DNA of 64,000 nt from Phyllostachys edulis (Eukaryota > Streptophyta > Magnoliopsida > Poales > Poaceae). Of the stretch, positions 57,230 to 64,000 are shown piece by piece (the first letter of the stretch is position 1; each line of letters opens with the position of its first letter). The notes under the pieces are model-generated. The model made no database searches. It was not told the origin of the DNA and saw nothing but the letters and a program-made list of their open reading frames with translations. The stretch is from assembly GCA_036346405.1 (NCBI GenBank), contig CM070561.1, positions 21,174,215-21,238,214 of the forward strand, in the 5' to 3' direction. The translations under genes were made by a program, and so were the position numbers.

Positions 57230-58630
57230 CTAGGGGAGAAGTGGCTGTGATGGCAGTAGGGCCAGAAGGCATCAAGTTCTGTATCAATCATGTAGGGCCT
57301 TAGTGTCACTATTGATGTATCATGTATGCTTCTCTCTTGATTGTTTATTTTGGGGGACAGGGATGTTTTGGCTTTCTTGTTCTTTGGTGGCAGAGGGATG
57401 ACCAAATGGCAATGTAGTGTTTGGCATTAATTGTGTGAGGTGGGGTTCGTGTTGGTTGTTGAAGGCAGGAGGGGAATTAGTGGGTCAGTTTGTGAAAGAG
57501 AGGCAGAGAATTTTGTACTGGCTCCTGGTTTGTGTAATGATGATGATAATGCTTAGTAAGATGTCGATTTGGTGGCTCTTGATATGCCAAGTGCTTCTCT
57601 ACGCTCCAGATGCATGATTATCTAGAGGTAGGTTATTTGTTTATGGTTAGTATTCCATTCATTTTAACTGTTGCTTTGTAACCAAACCAGCATTTTGATC
57701 TACTCTCTCAACTTCTGCTCATGTTGAGCGACTCACCAGTTGCCACACCAAAGACAGTAAACAGTTGGGGTTAGCCTCAAGTCTATGTTTTAAGACAAAT
57801 TTAACGGTACATTTCTATATGGTAGTATAAATTAAATATGACCACTAACTTGCTAAGGGCATAATACATTTTTCTTTGTATTTATTATTTTTCGTGAGAG
57901 TATTATAGACTTTTCCAACTATTGTTTAAAATATTAATCATGTGCCATGTTATTGGGCAATTTCAATTCTATCCCTTTAGGATTCTACTACTTATACTGC
58001 CGTGTGTAGTATAATTAAATCCTAAATAATCTGAATTATTGGATAAAAAAGAATGGACGATCCATATTAAATTGAATGTATCGTAAAAGAGCTCATGCGC
58101 AAAGCTTGTTGAAATGTTAGGCTAGGTTGAGTTTTACCCATAAGCTTGGTCTTGATCTAGCATTGCATATAAATGTTCTTTCTCTCGTGCTTTCTGAAAT
58201 TCGCCAAAAGTATGCCATATGCAATTAATTTATGCGGTTCTAAAAAGCAATTCAATATAAATTTTATTTTGCAGATTGGTGTGCATGTAGCACAGAAGCA
58301 TGCAACATTTGCAAATATAAGGAACAGGTTTAAGTAAAATGAATGGATGAACCAAATAAATAAAAGGGACAGTTGTAAAGTAGGCACCTGTTTTCTATTG
58401 CATTGTACAAATAGTGCAAGCACATATCGACTTTAAGAAAGTGATGGTAGGCAAACATATGCTTCACCGTAAAACAATAAAGAGAAGTTCACCAAGGTAT
58501 CAAAGTCAAAATTTTCGCAGCACCATGGAAGTACATATCACATTTTTCAGAGTGTTATTTCCGAGTCTGAAACTTTAGATACATTTGTGTAACATGATTT
58601 TTCAAAATGGATTATGGATGTGTAATATGT
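57230..58630. other. 3' region of the bZIP gene and AT-rich intergenic sequence
   Basis: The first 400 bp or so (to about 57650) are T/G-rich and probably 3' UTR. The remainder is AT-rich with no supported gene. Confidence 0.5.
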
Positions 58631-59175
58631 TGAGACTTTCTATGGTGCTTGAGAGGTATGCTGTCCATTCATTTGTTGTAATCTAACGATCCATACTTAA
58701 AGGTACCTACTAGAAGGTATTTAAGTTGTGGGACAGATATTAGCTTGAAAAAAGTATAGAAGGTTAGATAGGTAATTTCATGAACCCACAAAAATAGAGA
58801 GAAGAGTAAAACTTAAAATGGAAGTTCTTAATCCATCCTTTCCTTTGTAACGGATACGAGCACGGGACTTTGTTGATTAATAATAGCAACGCCAATGGCA
58901 ACACAACGGCCTGGCCGCGCGGGCTTTGATGATTCAGATTTGTTACCTAATAATTACCAAACGAATTAAACGGAGAAACAACAAGTATGGCAAGGTATCT
59001 GATGATTTAGATAGTAATTACGAAACTTTCTATCTTCACAAAATTTCTATTATACCTAAGTTTCACAAAATTTCTATTATACCTGAGTTATCCCTTTGTA
59101 AATCAACTATTCAAAATTTTTAGAGGGGAGGTATCTCGAGTACCTCTCAACTCTCAAGCACCTTAGAAAGTCTCA
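58631..59175. mobile_element. Possible small DNA transposon with inverted ends
   Basis: TGAGACTTTCTATGGTGCTTGA at 58631 is repeated in inverted form at 59152-59175 with one mismatch in 24 bp. The intervening 500 bp has no frame of note. A perfect-looking 27-bp tandem duplication (TTTCACAAAATTTCTATTAT plus seven bases, two copies) lies at 59034-59088. Superfamily and target duplication could not be determined. Confidence 0.45.
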
Positions 59176-59782
59176 TATAATATACGTTTGGAGCAAAGAA
59201 TTCTCACAGGAACTGATTATTTACTTCCTTTCCTCAAAATTCATGTGAAACTTAAGTATGGTAAAAATAATTAAATACCAAGATCTGGATGTCTTACATC
59301 TGAAAACACAACTTAAAAATACAACATCAAAGAAATTTATAGGCATGACAAAACAAAAACAAAAACACGTTTGTATTGTTTAGAGAAAAAAAAAACTCCA
59401 TCAGCAAGATGCCACCCTCTCTAGCACCTGCAGTGAGTGTCCTGCTCCTACAATCTCCTGCATGGCTATAGAGTTTATTTAGCCCAAGCAGCTAGTGTGT
59501 TTTGGACATGCTGTGGTGTTATACTTACACCCTTTCTCTGATCTGAACCCAATGGGAACAGATGTGAATTCTATCTTTTCCTGTCAGTCTAGTATTGTAT
59601 CAACTTAATCCAATTCTTGCTTGCAGGACCAAAAGATAAGCAGACCAACACCAGCCATCAGAAGAGAAAAATCTACAAGAGTGTAAGCCGGCCAAAAGAC
59701 AAGCCAAAAAGGATGGATGGCTCCATGCGTTGGTAGGAACTGTAGAACAGCGAGAGCACTTATCAGCTTTCGCAAAGTGGGA
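59176..59782. other. Intergenic sequence
   Basis: I see no gene or RNA here; frames are short and compositionally plain. Confidence 0.5.
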
Positions 59783-60153
59783 TCTTTGGTACTGATTTTT
59801 TAATTTTATTTTAAAGTTAACCTCCGCGAACTTTATTTCCAATTCTGATCCTTTAATCACGCTACCACTCGTGGCGTGACAAAACAATACTGTTATGTTA
59901 GCCCGTATCTAGGCAAATTCTTGTCACGCTACCATCAATGGCGTAACAGTGTTATTTGGTCACGCCACAACTAGTGGCGTGACAAAAAGTGTTATTTTAG
60001 TGGACTTATTCTATAGCGTGACAATGTTGTTTTATCACGCCACAGGTGGTGGTATGATCAAAGAGGTCAGAATCGAAAATAAAGTTCGCGAGATGTTAAC
60101 TTTAAAGTAAAATTTTAAAAAAGGTTAATTAATAAAAAAAAGTTCTTTGGTAC
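59783..60153. mobile_element. Mutator-like MITE with 10-bp target duplication
   Basis: A 351-bp element (59793-60143) is flanked by TCTTTGGTAC at 59783-59792 and 60144-60153. Long inverted ends include TTTAAAGTTAACCTCCGCGAAC at the left, matched by the inverted right end. The interior is a series of CACGCCA/TGGCGTG palindromes. A 9-11 bp duplication is characteristic of Mutator-like elements. There is no transposase, so it is non-autonomous. A one-ended relative lies at 29851-30068. Confidence 0.75.
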
Positions 60154-60936
60154 TTCACTATACATCAGGCTTTATTTCACAAACGAGGAAGCCACTGCTG
60201 TACTTTGGCAAAAGCTATGTGCTCCCACAAGCACCAATACATAGATCAACTTTTGCAATTTTCTCATTTTAGTTGAGATATTATATCAACGAAAGAAATA
60301 CTTTTAGAATTTTGAGCTAGACAACTAGATCAACCTGAGATCGCTTCGGAAAACCATAAACCTAATAGGAAACGAACTCGCGACCTCCCTTATAAACCTC
60401 TGAGCTATCGCTCTCGTCACTCGTGCGGATTGCTGAAAGGAGTGAAGTGAAACATTCAGAGCAATTGGTACATTTAGTATCAAGCATCAAAAGCACTACT
60501 GCATTGTCGCTCGTGGGATAATGTGACCATGAAATGGAGCCATCAGTATCAGACTTGGAAATGGTACCAACTAATGATGGAAAATTCCATAGTGCCATCA
60601 AATCTGTTGGTCTGATCTATCTCTGTGGCCTATGAAAGATGCTTACTTATGCACTAAGCAAAATTTGGTATCTTTTACTAGCTGTCAGGGAGGTCTGAGC
60701 TTAATAATTTTTGGCAAAGCCAAAATATCAAGAAAGGTTGGGGGAAATAGTACTGCAAACATTAACAGAAGCTGCCATTCATTTCTAATTCTGACTACTT
60801 TGCCAAATTATATACAGTTACACACTACATATATCACAGATACAAGTCAAAATTGCAGCCAGTAGTACACTGGCTAATCAAAGAAGAAACAAATAGAGAA
60901 GTAAGGGAGAATGTGGAGAAATTTGAGATTAATCAA
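60154..60936. other. Intergenic sequence with a tRNA-like segment
   Basis: On the minus strand 60407-60397 reads TAGCTCAGAGG (box A-like) and 60380-60368 reads CGAGTTCGTTTCC (box B-like). They are only 16 bp apart, shorter than in a normal tRNA. It could be a decayed tRNA-derived SINE head or a deleted tRNA. The rest of the block has no supported gene. Confidence 0.3.
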
Positions 60937-61062
60937 TCAATCATGCCAGCTTAGGAGCATTGCCAAGCATCGACGGATGATGTAGAGCCTGGCCTTCTGC
61001 TCCTTCAGAGTCCTCTTGAGCCCCTTGAGCTTCAGATCATGAGCACCCATCCTAATCTTCAT
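60937..61062 (-). CDS. DVL/ROTUNDIFOLIA-like small polypeptide
   Basis: This 41-residue ORF starts at ATG 61062. Its C-terminal half reads LKEQKARLYIIRRCLAMLLSW followed by HD, the RTF domain of the DEVIL/ROTUNDIFOLIA4-like family. In Arabidopsis these plasma-membrane-associated peptides restrict polar cell proliferation and alter leaf and fruit shape when overexpressed. The N-terminus (MKIRMGAHDLKLKGLKRT) is short and basic, and shorter than many members. The frame upstream of ATG 61062 stays open to 61125 but has no earlier ATG. A TATA box lies about 105 bp upstream. It faces the bZIP gene from 3.7 kb away, convergently, with no visible functional link. The call rests on the RTF motif and is firm for so short a protein. 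Confidence 0.88.
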   Translation of the reverse strand: MKIRMGAHDLKLKGLKRTLKEQKARLYIIRRCLAMLLSWHD

Positions 61063-61166
61063 GATCTGGAGATGTGACTCACTCCAAGTGAGGAGGCAGC
61101 TTTGGCTTTGGATTTGGATTCCCAAACTTTGGTTTGGTTTGGGGTTTGGAGTTTGTAATGGTGTGG

Positions 61167-61174
61167 TTTATATA
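61167..61174 (-). promoter_or_regulatory. TATA box of the DVL-like gene
   Basis: On the minus strand it reads CCTATATAAACC, 105 bp before the ATG, giving an expected leader of about 75 nt. The leader is A/C-rich (CCAAACCCCAAACC type). Confidence 0.7.
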
Positions 61175-61950
61175 GGCAGTTGCCATGTGGCTGTGTCAGC
61201 TGCTTATGTATTTTTTTACACAATGCTTATACACACCTATTTTAATTAACTTATCACTGGGTTCATGCTTTGCATAAAGAAATGAAAGTCTATGTGATCT
61301 TGGATCAATTTACTTCAATTTCCTGAGGCCTGGTTGACCTGATGATAAATAATAGATTAATCAGTTTAGTGGCATCGTTTGCACTGCACGATGGATAAAT
61401 AGAACAAATATATGTAATGATGACTAAGCTATGAATGAAATTTCATGTTCATTCGTGGATCAGTGACTATTACCAAATTTCATTAAAAATAGCAATCCCG
61501 CATTTACCACATTTAATTTTACGTTTTCCATTCAGGGAATAGAATGATCCATAGTCAATACAATGTGTGGTATACGGCTTTCTGTGACACCATAGACCTG
61601 CATCTGAAGATTAAGCAGCTCATTGACAGCTTTTTGGGTCAACTTGACCGCCATAAAGCGACAAAATTAAGTAAAACAACATTGTAAGCATGTAGCTGCA
61701 AGATTTGCTTTGTTGACACAACATGGGTTGTCTGGTTTAGTGATAACGTAAACAGAGCTTGCATGACACTTAATTAAGCCGTGTCAACTATAGCAAAGTC
61801 AAAGGTTACTGTTTTGTTTGGGGAGCCAGAAAAGTCAGCCAAAATAGTTTATTACTGTTAAGTACTAAGTATTGTCAACCAAATGATTTAATTGGGAGTT
61901 CCAAACGTTAGGTTTAACCACACACTTCAATTCACATGCGGTCATCTAGC
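61175..61950. other. Promoter-side intergenic sequence of the DVL-like gene
   Basis: AT-rich and without frames or repeats that I can identify. Several TTGAC/GTCAA motifs (W-box core) occur between 61630 and 61880, too short to be conclusive. Confidence 0.4.
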
Positions 61951-62490
61951 TAAGGGTGGAAAAAAACTCGGAACTCGCAAGCCAGCTTAGCTTGTTAGGG
62001 CTCGGCTCGACTTGGCTCGAACTCGGTCCCTTAACGAGCCGAGCCGAGCTAGCAAAAAAGCTCATTTTGTTAACAAGCCGAGCCGAGCTGGCTCGCGAGT
62101 TACCCGTTTAACTCGTTTGGCTCGCGTACATTTCACCGATCGCCAGTGTCGTAGCGTTGCAGGCCCAGCCCAGTAGCGCAACCCTAAGGTCCCTAACTCC
62201 CTTCCTTCCCTGTCCATGATTGATTCACCCCGTCCCCGACTCCCCGCCTGTAGTGTAGCAGATCCGCAGCCCCGCTACCCCACTATCCCCCCACTATCCC
62301 GATGGTCGCCGCGCCGCCAGACTCGCCGATCGGTCGGCCGCCTCTTCGCCACCTCCTCTGGTCCCGGTCCCGGCCTCCCACTTCCGCCACCTCCAGCTCC
62401 GGTCCCGGCCTCTCTCTTTCGCCACCTCCTGCTCCGGTCCCAGGCTCCCGACCTCCCACTTCCGCCACCTCCAGCTCCAGTCCCGGCCTC
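61951..62490 (+). mobile_element. Possible hAT element, left end, interrupted by an LTR
   Basis: TAAGGGTGGAAAAAAACTCGG resembles the hAT terminal form TAGGGGTGNAAACGAGC. It is followed by palindromic GAGCCGAGCC/GGCTCGGCTC repeats to about 62120 and then by GC-rich leader-like sequence. CATCTAGC before it would be an 8-bp duplication whose partner is outside the visible part. The right end is cut by the F-family LTR at 62491. No transposase sequence is seen. Confidence 0.4.
62347..62490 (+). repeat. Four 35-43 bp GC-rich tandem repeats
   Basis: CGCCACCTCC recurs at 62347, 62385, 62420 and 62463, each followed by a variant of CTCCGGTCCCGGCCTC. An open frame (62216-62554) crosses them as Pro-rich sequence but runs into the LTR, so it is not a supported gene. 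Confidence 0.65.
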
Positions 62491-64000
62491 TGTCGGGACC
62501 GGATTTCTGAATCTGAACCCTCTATATATTTCTGCACCAGTCTCAGATCAGTAGCTAGTGCACATAGTGGAAACATTATTGATAACCAGTTCGAATCACG
62601 AAATAACATTAATATATAACTGAGTACCGGCCTTATGGCCACTTATTACAAAAGAGGTCCTAAGACCTTATGTCTCACAGCAGTGGAAATAAAAATTAAC
62701 TCCGTGGTTGACCTATCGAATCGTCCACTTGCATTCAACTGGGGAAACGCTTCCTAGTACTCCAGGAAGCCTTCGTCAAAGCCACAGGCGAAGTAGTCAT
62801 AGTCGTTCTCGGTATCTTCGTAGACTTCTGAGATTTTTTGAGTGTAGCATGTGAGTATATAAAGTACTCCGTGAGTCTTGGGAAAGGATGCATATGCATA
62901 GCTTAAACAATTGGGCATATAGGGTTCATTGGCACAAAGCAGTATTTTAAGTTTAAACATCTTTTATAAAGCTCATTTGACAAAAGATGATTAAAATAGT
63001 TAAAGTAATTTAAATCAAACTCTAATGCAAGTTCCAACTACCATACATTAGTAAAGAGACTCTAACTGCCAAGTTTTCAAGAATTGAGCCCTAGCTGCTC
63101 AACTGGCTCTAACTACCAGAACCACAATCCAAGAGTTACAACTACTCTCAGATTCCCAAAATATTTCTTTTAAAACCAAAACTGAAATCTACCATGTGTA
63201 TACGCACCTTGCCCACCCTTGACCGTGGGCACGGCTATTCGAATAGTTTTTAACAATCTGTAGTGGTTGTACAGCTTGACCCATATGAGATAATCAGTTT
63301 ATAATTTCTATTTAACACACTTCCGAAGGTGTGCGATTGAACGATTATCGCAAGGCTTTTACAATAATTTATCCTAACATTAGCTCGCCTAATGAGCTTT
63401 ACCGCAAATCATGAACATCATTTACCATCGACCCTGGAGCTCACCGTTGTGGGGGATAACCTGCCCAGACTTGGACGTCTATTACCAATGTCCAGCGCAA
63501 GCCCCGACAGACATGGACGTCAATTACCATCGTCTGAACTACCCAAGTGACACCTACCATCTACATCCTGCGGGCGTAAAGATAGAACAAAGTAAATTAT
63601 TCAGCCAGGTCCTTCCCATTTAGGACATGTGGTTGTACGGTATTGCTTAGTTTGAATAAACACAAGAGTCGGTCCTTAATCAACTAGGGTGAGACAAACC
63701 AGACTCATGCCACTCACCCTAGTCTAAAATATTTTCCACCATTTTTATTTTATTTCCAAATATTGTCATTACCTAATGTCAAATACTTTCCAAAATTTAA
63801 AGCATACCAATATTAAAGGTTTTCCCCCCCAAAGGTTAAATATGAACATACAGCACGTCTAAGCAATTCTACCGTATCAAACTATTCTGCAAAATTGTAT
63901 TCAATAATGCAGACTTTCCTACGCTAGGGTTACAAAGTTGTAGGATAACAAATATCAAGGATGATAATAGCAAACTTTAGATTTTTAACTAACAACCTAC
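62491..64000 (-). repeat. Second F-family LTR, right end outside window
   Basis: It begins TGTCGGGACCGG and aligns with 30647-32165 along its whole visible length to about 63930, including CTAGTGCACA, TACCGGCCTTATGGCC and CGCTAGGGTTA. Whether it is a solo LTR or part of a full element cannot be decided here. Confidence 0.85.

Noticed and set aside
58157..58423. 88-codon hydrophobic frame on the minus strand
   Set aside because: It is T-rich on that strand, which gives Phe/Leu runs by chance; no promoter, motif or relative is recognised.
62216..62554. 112-codon Pro-rich frame over the GC-rich repeat
   Set aside because: It runs from tandem repeats into an inserted LTR, so it cannot be an ancestral gene end.
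1..64000. CRISPR arrays, bacterial operons, phage or plasmid features
   Set aside because: The window is plant nuclear DNA; the short direct repeats present are transposon or leader repeats without array structure.

Overview
This is a plant nuclear window, almost certainly from a grass (Poaceae) and probably Oryza-like. The evidence is deeply nested LTR retrotransposons with tRNA-Met primer sites, several MITE-type DNA elements, and two monocot-style genes in the last 10 kb. There are no prokaryotic features. Roughly 50 of the 64 kb is retrotransposon.

Layout. (1) 1-8767: a Sirevirus-like (Copia) element with a gag-type ORF but no pol. Its 5' LTR is cut by the window edge and its 3' LTR is complete. 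(2) 8768-9500: the 3' end of a related LTR. (3) 9501-28272: a decayed Ty3/gypsy chromovirus relic (B). Its 3' LTR was split by a complete, young Ty3/gypsy chromovirus (H, minus strand, 13971-26363, target duplication GCTCC). H carries an extra ORF before gag, then gag, PR-RT, RNase H, integrase and a C-terminal chromodomain-like segment. (4) 28273-30646: intergenic sequence with small repeats and a Stowaway-like MITE. (5) 30647-53693: a solo LTR (F, duplication ATGTG at both outer ends, 23 kb apart). It is broken by element E (32166 to about 46000), whose 5' LTR holds another 4.6-kb solo LTR (G, duplication ATCCC), and by relic D (about 46000-52315, minus strand, same family as B). (6) 53694-62490: the gene-bearing part. 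(7) 62491-64000: a second LTR of the F family, running off the end.

Genes. A group-S1 bZIP transcription factor (56354-57229, one intron) has in its 5' leader the conserved sucrose-control peptide uORF (56085-56216, ending QLVQSFSVVFLYWFYVFS plus VSSL). This arrangement is known in other plants to repress translation of the bZIP when sucrose is high. A 41-residue DVL/ROTUNDIFOLIA-like peptide gene lies on the minus strand at 60937-61062 with its own TATA box.

Two observations go beyond ordinary annotation. First, the two LTRs of H are identical over at least 420 bp of AT-rich sequence, yet differ repeatedly at CAG/CTG and nearby CG-rich sites. The frameshifts in H pol sit at the same kind of site, which looks like systematic consensus error at CHG-methylated sites rather than real decay. 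Second, the LTRs of the B/D family contain a run of four to five short hairpins whose stems change in a compensatory way between copies, suggesting a selected RNA structure.
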